Assembly (NCBI RefSeq): GCF_907165205.1
Contig: NC_058197.1
Coordinates: 1,428,501-1,492,500 of the forward strand
Direction of reading: 5' to 3'
Length of the DNA: 64,000 bases
Source: Coccinella septempunctata
Lineage: Eukaryota; Arthropoda; Insecta; Coleoptera; Coccinellidae
How positions within the stretch are numbered: the first letter of the stretch is position 1; every line of letters begins with the position of its first letter. A program made the position numbers and the translations under genes. The notes under the pieces are model-generated. The model was not told the origin of the DNA. It searched no databases and saw only the letters and a list, made by a program, of their open reading frames with translations. This document shows, piece by piece, positions 21,335 through 33,436 of this stretch.

Positions 21335-21933
21335 TCTCTATGAAAAATACAATTATTGGCACCCTCAAAGTATGGTCATTGGCAGTGTGCCAACAACTGT
21401 GGAAACAGCATATTTGAACATAAGAATTATTTTGAAATAAAATTATCAACATTCAAATGCGTTTCGAAATAAAATAGATGGGATCACTGTAAAAACAATC
21501 ATTGGCACTAGAGGCCAATTACTGATTTTCACTTTTATTGTGATACAGTTGTTGGCACCTCGAATTCTTCAGAAAAATGGGAAAAAAACAATGCATGAGC
21601 TCAGAATTTTATCCTTTGAACATCACAAATCAACTGAGTAAAAGATCAGAAGTTTTAATGATTAATTTGCCGAAAATCCCAGTGAAGTAAACATAGTCTC
21701 TCTTAAGAAATTCTTAAGACTTACCTTGTTATCTGTTCGCTCCAGAACACTCGACACATACTGTCCCGCCAATAACCCTACTTTGAAAGAGCACTCTTGA
21801 GATTCTGGAGATCGTTCGAGCGATGTTGCCAGTTCCTAATGATCGAACAAAAGCATAACCAAATGCGACGTTTTTCTTAATAAATTGGAATATTCAACAT
21901 TAGTGCCAATGACCGTAAGGGTGCCAACAACTG

Positions 21934-22500
21934 TATGCTTTACCCTATTTTTTACAATTTTGACAGAAGATTCTACTTGACCATTTGATTGTGGATAATG
22001 ATGGCTTGATGTTATGTCTTCTATTTTCCAGTTTGAAGTAAAATTTTTAAATTGAGCTGAATTGAAAGGGGGTCCATTATCACTAATGAGTTGTTGAAGT
22101 ATACCATGTCTAGCAAAAATAGACTTTAAATGTAATATAACATTATCAGCATTATAACTACTTTTGAACAGTGAAATTTTTATAAATTTAGAATAATAAT
22201 CAATGACAATTAAGTAATTCAATCCATTGAAATACAAAAAATCGATTCCAACTCTTTGCCGTGGTAAATTGCAAATGTCATATGGTTTCAGAGGTTCACT
22301 TACATTATTTGGTTTATATTTGGCACATATTTGACAATTTTCAACAATATTTTTTATATCAGTATTTATTTAAGGCCAATATACCACTGACTTTAAAAGA
22401 CTTTTACATTTAGAAATTCCCATATGTCCCATATGAGCTTTCGTTAACATTTCTGACCTTAGAGATTTTGGAATTATAATTTTATTTTCAAGAAATACCT
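21934..22500 (-). pseudogene. Gypsy integrase N-terminal and core region
   Basis: Minus-strand zinc-binding domain with H-H-C-C residues (AHMGHMGISKCK, ENCQICAKY), then the core: VGIDFLYFNGLNYLIVIDYY with the first aspartate, LISDNGPPFNSAQF with the second, and YPQSNGQVESSVK with the glutamate. A TAA stop at 22370-22372 lies between the zinc domain halves. The frame is then cut at 21934 by the pogo element after KNRVKH. Confidence 0.88.
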
Positions 22501-23766
22501 AGTTTTTGGCAGAATAAATTTGGGATTGAAGATTAAAATAAGGTTTCACTATGTCTTCTACTTTTTGTTTATGTTTAGGCCAACCTTCAGTATAATATTT
22601 TCTCAAAAGAGATAATTCAATATCATTTTGACTTGATATTTCGATTTTCTTTAATTGATCATTAGTGACAGCTAAATTATTGACAACCATATTCACATGC
22701 ATGTTAATTTCATTTTCACATTTAGTTATCTCTTGATCAGGTAAAGGTGCTCTCGAAAGTGCATCTGGAATATACATAAATTTTCCAGGGACATAAATTA
22801 CATCTAGATCATACATTTGAAGTGATAGCATAATTCTTTGTAATCTTGGTGGAACTTGAGTTAGAGGTTTTTTGAATAAGGAAACTAAAGGACGATGATC
22901 AGTGTGAACTTCTGTTCGACGAGCATATACATATTGGTGAAATTTTTGACAACCATACAATATGGCATATAATTCCTTTTCTATTTGAGCGTATCTTTTT
23001 TGGATATCATTTAAGCTTTTTGAGCTATACGCTATAGGTCTTTTATCTTGTAAAATGACTGCACCTACTGCATTTTGTGATGCATCAACGGCTAAAACTA
23101 GTTTCTTATTCACATCATAATTGACTAAAACAGGAGTTGAACTTATACATTTTTTCAAATTATTGAATGCTTCTTCATGATTTGAATCCCATGACCAATG
23201 TGAGTCCTTTCTCAATAAAGTTCTCAAAATATTTGTTTTTTCAGATAAATTATTGATGAATGATGACAAATAATTCAAAATTCCCAAAAATCTTTGGAGG
23301 TCTTTGACATTTTTGGGAGTTGGCATTTCAACTATAGCTCTAATTTTATTATAATCTGGTTTCATACCTTCAGAAGAAAATTCATGTCTCAAAAATACAA
23401 CACTATTCACACCAAATTTACATTTTTCCTTATTAGGTTTCAAATTAATTTGTTTCATTTTTTGCAATACTTTCATTAAATTTTCATTATGTTCTTGTTC
23501 GTCTTTACCAAATTGTTATCAATAAAAATTAGGACTCCTTTCATATTGCCAAATATATCAACCATGACTTTATAAAATATTTCCGCAGCACTTGAAATAC
23601 CATATGGTAGTCTCAAAAATTTATATCGGCCAAAACAAGTTTGAAAACAAGTTAAATCAGAACTTTGTTCATCCAACTTTAACATCCAAAAACCTGAGTA
23701 TGCGTCTAAGTGAGAAAATATTGTAGCATTATTCAATTTTGATCTGATTTCATCAATATTCGGCAA
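22499..23766 (-). pseudogene. Gypsy RT (catalytic half) and RNase H
   Basis: Two frames, 23766-23476 and 23476-22499. The first has SHLDAYSGFWMLKLDE and LPYGISSAAEIFYKVM, but the catalytic box is FIDNN where YxDD is expected, so one catalytic aspartate is lost. The second holds the RT thumb (RFLGILNYLSSFI), RNase H with LVLAVDASQNAVGAVI, ELYAILYGC and VHTDHRPL, and a linker to integrase. A frameshift separates the halves near 23476. Confidence 0.88.
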
Positions 23767-24487
23767 GACAAATTCGAAGAGAATTGTTTGGTTTTCCTAC
23801 CAGAACTATTGAATTAACCCACCGAGTTGGTTTCGTTAGTTTTTGAATAACACCCAAGTTTTCCATTCTATCCAATTCTTCTTTCAATTGATTTCTTAGA
23901 TTGAAAGGAATTTTACGAGGAGGATCCACCTTTGGTTCAACATCAGTACGTATCGCTATTGAACATTTTTGTGGAAGGCAGCCAAGACCTTCAAATAAAT
24001 CATTATAAGAAGACAATAAATTTTCTAAATCTAAATCAACATTATTATACACAGCATGCACTCTCTGTAACAAATTCAATCGCTGACAGGTTGACAGTCC
24101 AATAATTGGTTTGCATTCGATGTCTACAATGACAAATTCCAAGTTGAAATTTTTACCATTGAAGAGACAGTTCAATTTAGTTTTTCCTATGACAGGAATA
24201 TTATTATTTCCAAGGCCTTTAATATTTAAACCATTAGTTTCAGAAATGACATAATGTGAATTCAAACTATCCAATGCTGTTTTAGACATAATATCGAGAT
24301 CTGCTCCTGTATCCAAGAGAAATTCCAAATTTTTATCATTAATTTCAAAATTTACATACCAATGTCTGTGGTTTGATGAATTATTGAAAGACAGTCCTAT
24401 AAAATAGGTTTGATCATTAGAAGTTGATGCTGAAAGTGAATTAATGGATCTTTGACTTGACAAGGGTTTTGATTTTTTGAATGACAA
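23753..24487 (-). pseudogene. Gypsy protease and RT N-terminal part
   Basis: The retropepsin active site is intact as FLLDTGADLDIMS, with IIGLSTC as the flap/ILG-like box further on. It continues into RT fingers with KIPFNLRNQLKEELDRM and WVNSIVLVGKPNNSLRICL. A short deletion then removes the usual DPRxLN box and shifts into the next frame at about 23760. The protease would cut the Gag-Pol polyprotein. Confidence 0.87.
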
Positions 24488-25035
24488 AATTTTTCATAAT
24501 GATTAAAAAGATTGCATGACCTGCATTTCACTCCTTTGGCTGGGCACTTATAACGATGAAATTGTCCACATCTTGCACACGTCTTGTTCTCGTTTTGACT
24601 CTGCTTACTCGGCGAATTGTTCCTCTGCTGCTTGTAATTTCTTTCCTTGTGTGACCCTGTAGACTGCCTGGACCGAGGCCTGGACCTACTTGTTGAACTC
24701 CTTAGAATTTCGTGCTCTTCTTGATTCAATAATGATGCATTTTCTTCAGATAAGACCATAGATTTCGCGATTTTATCCAAGTCAGCATCTTCTTGTAGAA
24801 GTTTTTCTTGGATTTTGGAATGACGAGTATTTAGATTACTTATGAAAATGTTTTTCAGCAAGGATTTCTGCAAATTGCCAAATTCGCATTCAAGGCTAAG
24901 ATTTGTTAGATCGGTTATAAAGTTGTCAATTGTTTCATTGGTGCCTTGTTTTCTTGTGAAGAATTTGAATCTGTTGATCGTTAGATTTCTTTTAGGTACG
25001 AAATATTTTGTGAATTTTGTGTATTTCCGGATCAT
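24397..25035 (-). pseudogene. Gypsy gag, C-terminal two thirds
   Basis: Minus-strand capsid region (YTKFTKYFVPKRNLTINRF, then NETIDNFITDLTNLSLECEF) and nucleocapsid with two knuckles: CARCGQFHRYKC and CRSCNLFNHYEKFC. The frame on the track continues upstream to 25200, but that part is antisense to a LINE endonuclease domain; gag homology ends at about 25035. The missing N-terminal part is found at 35346-35588 on the same strand. Confidence 0.85.
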
Positions 25036-27837
25036 GATTATTGCTAACTTGAATGCAGGTTCTTTGTTCTCAAAGATGGGGGATTTTGCTGAGATAGTAG
25101 ATTCTAATAATTTTGATATTGTCGGCGTTACGGAAACCTGGTTTAACGATGACGTGAATTCGGCTGATGTGTCACTACCTGGTTTTAAGTTGATCCGCAA
25201 TGATAGGGTAGGTAGGGGTGGTGGTGTATGTGTGTTTGTGAGAGAGCATTATAAGATCAAAGTAATTGATATGGACTTCGAATTCGAGAGTCCTGTGGAA
25301 TGTCTTTGGATACAGCTGAGTATTCGAAAATTGAGTATTGTGATTGGTGTAGTATATAGACCTCCAAATCGTAGAAAGCGTAAGTCCAAGTTTAGTTCTT
25401 TCGTTAACGACGTTGATCTGATGTTGAATTATGTGTGTCCTATGGCTGATTGTGTTTTTTGTATCGGTGACGTCAACGTCAACCTGCTGAATTCATCAAA
25501 CCCTCTGTCTGAATGTTTTTCCTCCTATGGATTTGATCAAATCATCCAGGAGCCAACAAGAGTTACTCTAACATCGTGTACGCTATTGGATCCGATTTTT
25601 GTGAAATGTCCGGCCAACTTCATGGGAGTGAGTGGAGTTAAGAACATGTGTCATATTAGCGATCATCGCTTAGCGTTCTGTTAGTGCTACGTACCTGGTT
25701 CGAAGAGGGTGCAAAAGTTTATAACTTATAGGGACTTCGATGATTTTGATTGTGAAGCTTTCCTTTCAGACTTGAGATCGGAAAGGTGGCACTCATTCAC
25801 CCGCGAACCTAATATCAATAAAAAAGTGCAAATCTTCAATGACATCCTACTGAGCGTTTATGACCGCCATGCTCCTGTTAGACGAAGGAGAATCTCTAAG
25901 CCTAGAGCGCCCTGGTTGACTGAACGGCTCAGGGGGTTGATGAGGAAGCGGGACCGAGCTTGTGCTACATTCAGGCGGTCTGGTTCAGCGGAGGATTGGA
26001 ATGAGTATAAGAGAATGAGAAATGGTACTCTGGCTGAGATTAGACGTAGCAAGAAGTCATATCTCTTGGCTGCTAGTTCTGATGGTAATGAAGCTGTCTG
26101 GAAGGCTTTGAAGTCTCTGAATGTTGCTAAGGTTAATGCAAGGGCTATTCCAGATTGCTTAAAGGACGCGGAATCTATTAGTGATTTTTTCTCAGCATTC
26201 AATGGTGTTGCAGGTGATGATGCGTGTACTGATAAGATTTCGTATTATAACAGCAATAGTTATAGAACTGAGCCATCATTCCATTTCAAAATTGCTTCGT
26301 TGGAACAGATAAGGACCATCATGACTGGAATTCGAACTAAAGCCGTGGGCGACGATGATGTAACGCAGGATATGCTCGTTCATGCGTTTCCAGTAATGGA
26401 GTCGTATGTTCAGCATCTGGTCAATAGCTGCATAGTGGCCGGTGTGTTTCCTGTGCAGTGGAAGTGCGCTATTGGTATACCGCTTCCGAAAACAGTGGAG
26501 CCTACTTCTTTTTCGGATTTGAGGATCATCAGTATTCTGCCACTTTTGTCTAAGGTGTTGGAGAAGGTTTTGTCTGATCAGATTTCGGAGTACGTCAATG
26601 ACTTCAATTTGCTACCATCGTACCAGTCTGGCTTTCGCAGGAATCACAGTACTGCTACTACTCTGGCATCGGTCACAAATAAAATATTCCATGATCTTGA
26701 TCGGGGTTATTCTATACTTCATATTTTGCTTGATTTTTCGAAGGCATTCGACACGATTAATCATTCCCTTCTGTATGCCAAGCTAAAATATTTTGGTTTC
26801 TCTGCCTCAGCTGTTTCTATGATAAGATCTTTCCTAACATTCCGAAGTTTAAGGGTGCTGGTGGACGGCAGGTACGCGACACCGAAATCAATCCGGGCAG
26901 GCGTTCCGCAGGGTTCCATATTGGGGCCATTGTTGTTTATTATTTATGTGGCTGATCTTTTCTCTTGCTTAGACCACTGCATTGCTGAGGCATTTGCGGA
27001 CGATGTTCAGTTGATGTTCCGGTTTAGGGGGAGTGAATTGAATTTGGCTTCGGCTAGAGTCAACCAGGACCTCGAAACGATTCTACAAATGTGTAAATCT
27101 CACAATATTTCCATAAACTCGGCGAAGACCAAATGCATTGTTTATTGTAAAAGGAAGGATAGGGATAAAATCAGAGCCAGTTTGGATCTCAGTCTGAACG
27201 GGGATAAGTTGGATATAAGTAATAGCGCCAGGAGTCTGGGAGTCTTATTTGATGAAGACTTGAGATTTCGGAAGCATGTTTCCACTTTAGTTAGATCGGC
27301 GTTCTATAAGCTTAGAATTCTCTATTCTGCACGTAAATATTTGACCTTTCAGATGAGAAAAAATTTATCAGAGGTATTAGTTTTGTCAACTTTCAACTAT
27401 TGCGACATAATTTATGGCCCTTGTTTGGATGTTTTTCATAAAAGAAGAATTCAGCTTGTGCAGAATTGGTGTTGCAGATTTGTTTTTGGTCTTCGTAAGT
27501 TTGATCATGTGTCTGGTAGGATCAAGGATTTGGGTTGGCTGAGGATGGCAGCAGGGTAAAGCTGCACATGGGATGTTTTGTGTTCAAACTTATGAAGAGT
27601 CCCATAGAAAATAGGATCATGGATCATTTGGTTCCTAGATCTGATGTTCACTCCGTCAACATTAGATACCCGTACAGGTTGACAGTTCCCGCTCATCGAA
27701 CAGCTGGGTTTCGTAGGTATTTTTCCTTTAATGCTGCAAAAGTAATGAATACATTTGACACCGATGTTAGAAATTTCACATCGTTTTTTGCATTTAAGTC
27801 TCAGCTCAAATCTTTTCTGCTTACCGGAGAATAGATA
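25035..27837 (+). pseudogene. LINE ORF2: AP endonuclease and RT, broken
   Basis: The endonuclease shows LNAGSLFSK, VGVTETWF, IVIGVVYRPP, CIGDVNVNLL and ISDHR. A TAG at 25682-25684 interrupts in frame, and the same frame resumes to 27559. RT has [45 protein letters not shown] and the catalytic FADDVQLMF. A one-base shift near 27550 moves to frame 27535-27834, which ends with the RTAGFRRYFSFNAAKVMN-type tail. It would nick DNA and reverse-transcribe element RNA; three lesions make it inactive. Confidence 0.88.
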
Positions 27838-28168
27838 TGTATTTTTTCAGATTTTTTTTTTTTTTTATTTTAGTCGGTGGTAGTGCTCATATTTTCCTTT
27901 ATGTTTAATTAATGTAGAATGCTATTTTTTTGCATGGAGATTGTTATTCTCTTTCTTTGAGGCTGTTGGTTGTCTATTTGCTATGTGTGCACTCTATATT
28001 TTATTTTTATATTGTAATTTACCATAGGGGAGTCGGCGGAGTTAAGTGTAAGAGTAGTCTTTGAGACTAAACTTCGCTCCGGCGATTCTTCTCGATTTAT
28101 GTAAGTTGTATAGTTCTTTTTTTCTTGTTAAGTAGTGCCAATAAAGTCGATTTATTATTATTATTATT
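25035..28168 (+). mobile_element. Non-LTR retrotransposon (CR1/L2/Daphne-like), 5' truncated
   Basis: It starts within the endonuclease N-terminus at about 25035 and ends in a TTATTATTATTA microsatellite at 28152-28168, the usual tail type of this group. It is inserted in the Gypsy gag and abuts the Jockey-type element at 28169. About 330 bases of 3' UTR (27838-28168) follow the coding part. Confidence 0.85.
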
Positions 28169-28177
28169 ATTAATTGT

Positions 28178-28798
28178 TTGATGACATCTACATGTGTTAC
28201 AGAATTTACATCCATATTAAAGGAGTTCATCTTAAATCAGAAAATAAGCATCGAACCACCAAAAAGGAAAAAAGAAATTATACAATGCACTAGATGCCAA
28301 GAATATGGACACTCCAAAACTTATTGTAATAGACCATACATGTGCGTAAAATGTGGTAATCAGCATGATTCTAAAACTTGCCAGAAACCAAAATCGACTC
28401 CAGCAAGATGTGCATTATGTGGGGCTGATCATCCGTCCAACTACAAAGGTTGCCAGGTATATAAACTCATATCAAAAACGAAAAACAACAATAAAAACCC
28501 CCTGCAATATGACAGACAACAGAACATTCCAGAAACAATCCAAGAAACAGAACAACAACCAACAAACAAACAACCAAACAAACAACCAACAAACAAACAA
28601 CCAAAAGGAATGTCTTACGCCCAAGCCCTTCAGCGAAATAACGAACATGAAGATCCACCCTCTCAGAGACAAAACTCTTCCTTAGAAACCATGATGAATA
28701 GTTTCCTTTCCGACCTGAAATCCATGATCACGCAGATGATGAACCAGAATCAGATTATGCTCAATCTGCTCACAACACTCGTGAATAAACTTCATTAA
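28178..28798 (+). pseudogene. Jockey-type ORF1 (Gag-like, zinc knuckles), 5' partial
   Basis: Three CCHC/CCHC-like knuckles: CTRCQEYGHSKTYC, CVKCGNQHDSKTC and CALCGADHPSNYKGC. The arrangement is typical of Jockey ORF1 RNA-binding proteins. A Q/N/T/P-rich stretch with NKQPTNKQP repeats follows, then a hydrophobic C-terminus with MMNQNQIMLNLL. The upstream part of ORF1 is absent. Confidence 0.8.
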
Positions 28799-28875
28799 AA
28801 TTCAACAGCTTCATCCGCATAGCCTCATGGAACGCGAATGGCCTTCCAAACCACAAAAATGAGCTTAAAGCTTTT

Positions 28876-30216
28876 ATGAACCTATATAAAATTGACATAA
28901 TGCTGATATCAGAAACCCACTTCACTGAAAGAACGTATTTCCAGATCCCACACTATACTACATATTCTGCCGAATATCCAAGTGGTAGAGCGCAGGGTGG
29001 GTCAGCTATTCTTATTCGGAGCAATATCAAACACCATACACTGCCAAATTTTGTCACAGAAAAAATACAAGCTACAAATATAACAGTACACACAGAAACG
29101 TGGAGCTTCGACATATCAGCAATTTATTCACCACCACGACACAATATAACCGAGAACCAATATACGGAGTTTTTCCAAAACTTCAGGCGAAGATTCATAA
29201 TTGGAGGAGATTGGAATGCGAAGCATAACCACTGGGGATCACGGCTAATAAACCCTAAAGGACGCAACCTGAAGGAGGTGATAACAAGAAGAAATCTTCA
29301 AGTGGTTTCGTACGGAACACCAACATACTGGCCAACTGACCCGAACAAAATACCAGACATCTTAGACTTCTTCGTCACAAATGGAATAAATAGGAAATAT
29401 ATGCTGGCTGAACCAAATGCAGACCTATCATCGGATCACTCACCAATCTTGATGACCTTGAGCACAACTGCAATGTTCCGGGAGAAAAAAAGTACACTCA
29501 CAACATCTAAAACCAACTGGAAACTATTCCAACAAATAGTAAGTGACAACATAAGATTAGACATTGAACTCAAAGAAACTGGAGAATTAGAAGAAGCTGC
29601 AAGGTATATAACAGAAATAATCCAGAGAGCAGCCTGGGAATCCACACCAACCCCATCAGAACAGGATGATATCGAAAAGAAATTACCACTGCGAATTCGA
29701 GAACTGGTAACTGAAAAACGACAAGCTAGAAGTAGATGGCAAAGATCCCGTAACCCAGCAGATAAAACAATTTATAATCACTCATGCAGAAAACTACACA
29801 AAACTCTTGAAGATTACTACAACTCCCAATTTGAACACCACATTCAAAATATAGACAACAACAGCGAGCACAACATCTGGAAAGCCACGAAAAAGTATAA
29901 GAGACCTATAACACGAAAACCTCTAATCCGAAAGACAACTGGGGAATGGGCCAACTCCGACGAGGAAAAATCAAAAACCTTCGCTCTACACTTGTCAACA
30001 GTACTCAAACCGAATGATCCGCACCCAGGCTACAACGACACAGAAGTTGAATCTTTCCTCGATGCTGCGTGCCAGATGTCTCTCCCCATAAAGCCTTTCA
30101 AACCCAAGGAAGTTCTTCAAGAAATAAGAAGACTAAAAAATAAGAAAGCCCCTGGTTTCGATTTGATTACTGAAATTTTGAAGAAACTGCCACAAAAGGC
30201 TATACTACTCCTCATA
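28876..30216 (+). pseudogene. Jockey-type ORF2, endonuclease and start of RT
   Basis: Endonuclease boxes: IMLISETHF, GGSAILIRSN, ISAIYSPPRH, IIGGDWNAKHNHWGS and SSDHSPILM. The RT domain opens with LKNKKAPGFDLITEIL. It is then interrupted after LLLI by the element beginning at 30217; the last 36 bases of the open frame are element sequence. The start of ORF2 may lie upstream, at about 28801, without a standard ATG. Confidence 0.87.
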
Positions 30217-30735
30217 GTCCGAGAGCTGGCAGCAAAAACAACTACCTCATAAGTTACCAAAGATTTGGTTTGGTACTTTGATTCAACTTTATAATGTGAA
30301 CTTGAAACCGTCCGTCTGCCGTGCGTGAGTGGTCGCCTTATTGGATAAAAAAAATTGAAAAGATGAGAAAAAATCGATTAGAACCTCCTCATCAGTTACC
30401 ACTGTAATTTTTGTGTCAAATTTTCAATTAATATATCACTAATCGAAATTCAGAAAGAAAACATTGGCAGACGGTCGCATTCTCAAGACAGACGGCCTAA
30501 AAGTATAACTACCTGAGGTACGTAGTACATGTAGATTCGCAAAATTTGTCGCGGTTTTGAACCAATTGTGATTTTTCCTGATGTGAATATTGTCTTTTGA
30601 AATAAGAGCTTACATGTATTTTAAAAAGCGTCATCAACTTCTTCACAAGGGTCATCAATTTCGATTGCCAGATCATTCATCATTGTAAGTTATGAGGACG
30701 AATGAAACATCTTACGGCATACGGTCGCATCCTAA

Positions 30736-32693
30736 GAAAAGATGGCAATTTAAAATTGATCTTATTTTGTGGATATTGTTTAGAAAAACAGGAGCAAAAT
30801 ACAACAAAAGATAAAACACACAATTGAAAATTCAAAAAAGTGTTAAATTGAAAATGCTAACTCGATGAGTCGATTATTTAATGGCCTTATCTCTATCACT
30901 GCTTGCAGTGCTTGCACCGTGAAATACATCATCTTCATCTAAGAGGGATGTTTTCAAAGTTCTGAGAATTGTGCTGTAATTAAATATGCAGAACTTGTAG
31001 CCAATTTTAGTGGTACTAGACAAGTTTTAACATGTTTATGCAATTATCAAGTGCAATATTATTCAGTTGTATTATGATGATTTATTTGGTTGTGAAGGAT
31101 CGATTGAAACAAGTACACTCTTTGCTTCTTAGCTCACGTTTCGCTTTTATGTAAAAGCATATTCAGGACTTCAGCACTTTTAAATAAAAGCAAAATGTCA
31201 GCTCAGAAGCGAAGAGTGTTCTTGTTTCAATCGATCCTTCACACCCAGAGAAATCATCACAATACAACTGAATAATATTGCACTAATCACAATAGATATT
31301 TATTAGGATTATCCAATATATTTTAATTATTCAGTTGTTCAACTAATAGGGGCGCGTTTTCATCACTGTTTTTGTAATCATGAAAGTGGCAGCAAAATCT
31401 CAAAGACAGATTTTATTGTTGTGAAAAGTAGATGTGGAAACATAAGAAACCATACAGCATCTGCAAGGAGTATTTGGTGAGTCTGCAGAATCGTAAAGTA
31501 CTGTTTATCGGTGACTACTCAGAGGGAAATATATTTAAATTAGGCTGAGATTGTTTTGGCATTTTGGTTCAGTGATACATTGACTGGAGGTTTGTAGCTT
31601 ATATTATTTCAACTCCTGACTTTGATATACTTTTGTAATCTCTTGACTTTTGATATTTTTAAAAAGTTGTGATGTTTTGTGGGTTTTAATGCGTTGTAAC
31701 TGAGAAGACCATTTGTTATGAAGGAACAGATTTACCGACTCACCGACATAAGAAAGATAAGATAAACTAATAATTTGATACAATAACCAAACTTTTTGAT
31801 CGAACTTCGAAAAAAAGATTCATTACCAAGAGAAATATTATAACGAGCTGAGTGTCAGTTGTGTTCTTCTGGATGTATGATTTATGAATTCGTATCATTG
31901 CAGCCTTGAGAAAGTACAAATAGTGTCCGAAACGTTGGCCAAGTTATAAATGATTCAGGTAACATCACTATATACACTTTTTTAATCAGTCCAAATTCCC
32001 GTTATCATTTATTCAATATTGTATATGGATAAGATCACTCATCAGGTTGAGATGAATATATTCAGTTAAAAATAAAAATTATATCTTCTGAGATTTTTTA
32101 GTGTTTTCACTCTCAGTCTCTGAAACAAAATCGATTAAAAAATTATAATAGTCGATTTGCTCCTGCAAAGAGTTTCAGAAGATGGAGAGAGTCCTCCCAG
32201 ATTGACATTCAATCGTATGCAAAATAAGATTATGTTGAAAATTCACACTGTGATATTGACAAGAATTAACAAAATTATAAAAATTACAGCTAAATTTCAG
32301 ACCTTTGGCAACATTCCTCGTATGCCTGGAGTTTGGTCTTCACATATTTCTTGAAGTGCAGAAGGGGTTTGTGGTTCAATAAACCATTTCAGTTTTTATC
32401 TTCCCTCAACTAGAAGTCAGACTTGTTTTTCAGTATCAAAAAATTCGAATAGGCTTCTGTGGCGTAATTCCAGATGCCGCAAATTTGATTCGCACTTTTT
32501 TTTCATTTATAAGCACCTTTTAACATGGTGACATCAAGCTCCCATAATTTTTTTTTCTTTTTTTTATGAATTACATGCCTGAGACACAGAACTACCATAG
32601 TTTCTTTTTAAGGAACAAATCCAGCCCTACTTTATTTATCAGCATAGCCATACATGCAGCATACAAATTCTTAAATTCCTTGAATTTGCTCTT
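30736..32693. other. Interior of 3.7-kb element, mostly non-coding
   Basis: AT-rich. It contains the hairpin at 31090-31255, a CCGAAACGTTGG motif at about 31888 resembling a Penelope-like end, and 32140-32200, which resembles sequence next to the Penelope-like element. No open frame is convincing. Confidence 0.45.
31090..31255. repeat. Hairpin repeat with broken hammerhead-like motif
   Basis: GTGAAGGATCGATTGAAACAAG (about 31093) recurs inverted near 31230-31250, and CTTCTTAGCTCACGTTTCGC-type sequence lies between. On the minus strand CCTGAATA, a TGCTTTT/AAAAGC stem and GAAACGT resemble a hammerhead core with one invariant base changed. Confidence 0.5.
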
Positions 32694-32960
32694 TTAATGT
32701 TTCTTGAGAATGTCAAGAAGACGCAGAAATTTTGGCAATATTGGGATCTTTTTCAATAATACTAAAATGCTTATATAATTGTGTGCATCAGTAAATGATG
32801 CTGTATAATCACTGCCTATTAAAGCATGACAGGCAGATAAAGCTTCAGAAAGAAAAAAATTGTGATAGATGCTTAATGCCACCTCGTAAAAAAAATTAGA
32901 AATGAAATGGAAAGGGTTAATCAAGTTTGCGCCATCTGGAATTACGTTTGAAAAGTGCAT
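32694..32960 (-). pseudogene. Relic of a CHAxTGCDYT-type uncharacterised protein
   Basis: An 88-aa minus-strand frame contains SACHALIGSDYTASF followed by LLKKIPILPKFLRLL. This recalls an uncharacterised family, widespread in animal repeats, with a CHAxTGCDYTASF box; here the box has serine for cysteine. A similar piece of sequence (GGCGTAATTCCAGATGCCGC) lies at 32460. Possibly the decayed cargo or enzyme gene of the surrounding element. Family assignment is from memory and weak. Confidence 0.3.
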
Positions 32961-33436
32961 CCGCTTTTTTTTTTTATCCTGGAAAACATGCCTGGCTTCT
33001 AGTTGATGGAAGATACAAACTGAAATGCGTTATTGGACCACGAACAGAGCCCTTCTACAATTCAAGAAATATGTGAAAACCAACTCCAGACATAGAAGAA
33101 GATAAGTATTCCACAGTGCGAGGAGTGATGAAGATTAATCGATGAATTAATAATTGACGTACTGAGTTAGAATTTAAATTTTAATACTTCGTATTAGATA
33201 ACAATTATTTATTCATTTTTCTTGTTAGCTATTCAGATTTTCAATGTGTGTTATCTTTGCAATTTTTTGTTGTATTTTGGCTCCTGTTTTTCTAAACAAT
33301 ATACACAAAATGAGATTAATTTTAAATTGCTCATTTTTTACATGAAATTTCTGCTTGACGACCTTAATGTATCCGTTGTTGTTGCGAATAATTACACAAG
33401 GCCTTTAACATATTCATAGAATTGAAGCCATCTGTT
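32961..33436. other. Interior of 3.7-kb element, non-coding
   Basis: AT-rich sequence with a poly(T) run near 32968. No recognised content. Confidence 0.4.

Larger units (their letters stand above)
18142..21933 (-). mobile_element. pogo-type DNA transposon, 3.8 kb, TA target site
   Basis: The left end is TA/CAGTTATTGGCA (TA at 18140-18141) and the right end is TGCCAACAACTG/TA (TA at 21934-21935). Subterminal copies of the YTGTTGGCA/YCATTGGCA motif occur near 18330, 18375, 21353, 21373-21398, 21499, 21547 and 21903, as expected for transposase-binding sites. Removing the element and one TA would rejoin the Gypsy integrase frame without loss, so the boundaries are exact. Confidence 0.92.

Noticed and set aside
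24842..25034. N-terminal extension of the LINE endonuclease frame
   Set aside because: This part is antisense to Gypsy gag with clear homology, so the LINE begins at about 25035.
24397..25200. Gag start at 25200
   Set aside because: 25035-25200 is antisense to the LINE endonuclease; the true gag N-terminus is at 35342-35588.
28467..28672. Minus-strand hydrophobic frames
   Set aside because: Antisense to the Q/N/T-rich linker of Jockey ORF1.
31880..31905. Third hammerhead-like motif
   Set aside because: CTTGAGA does not match the invariant core and no stem forms cleanly.
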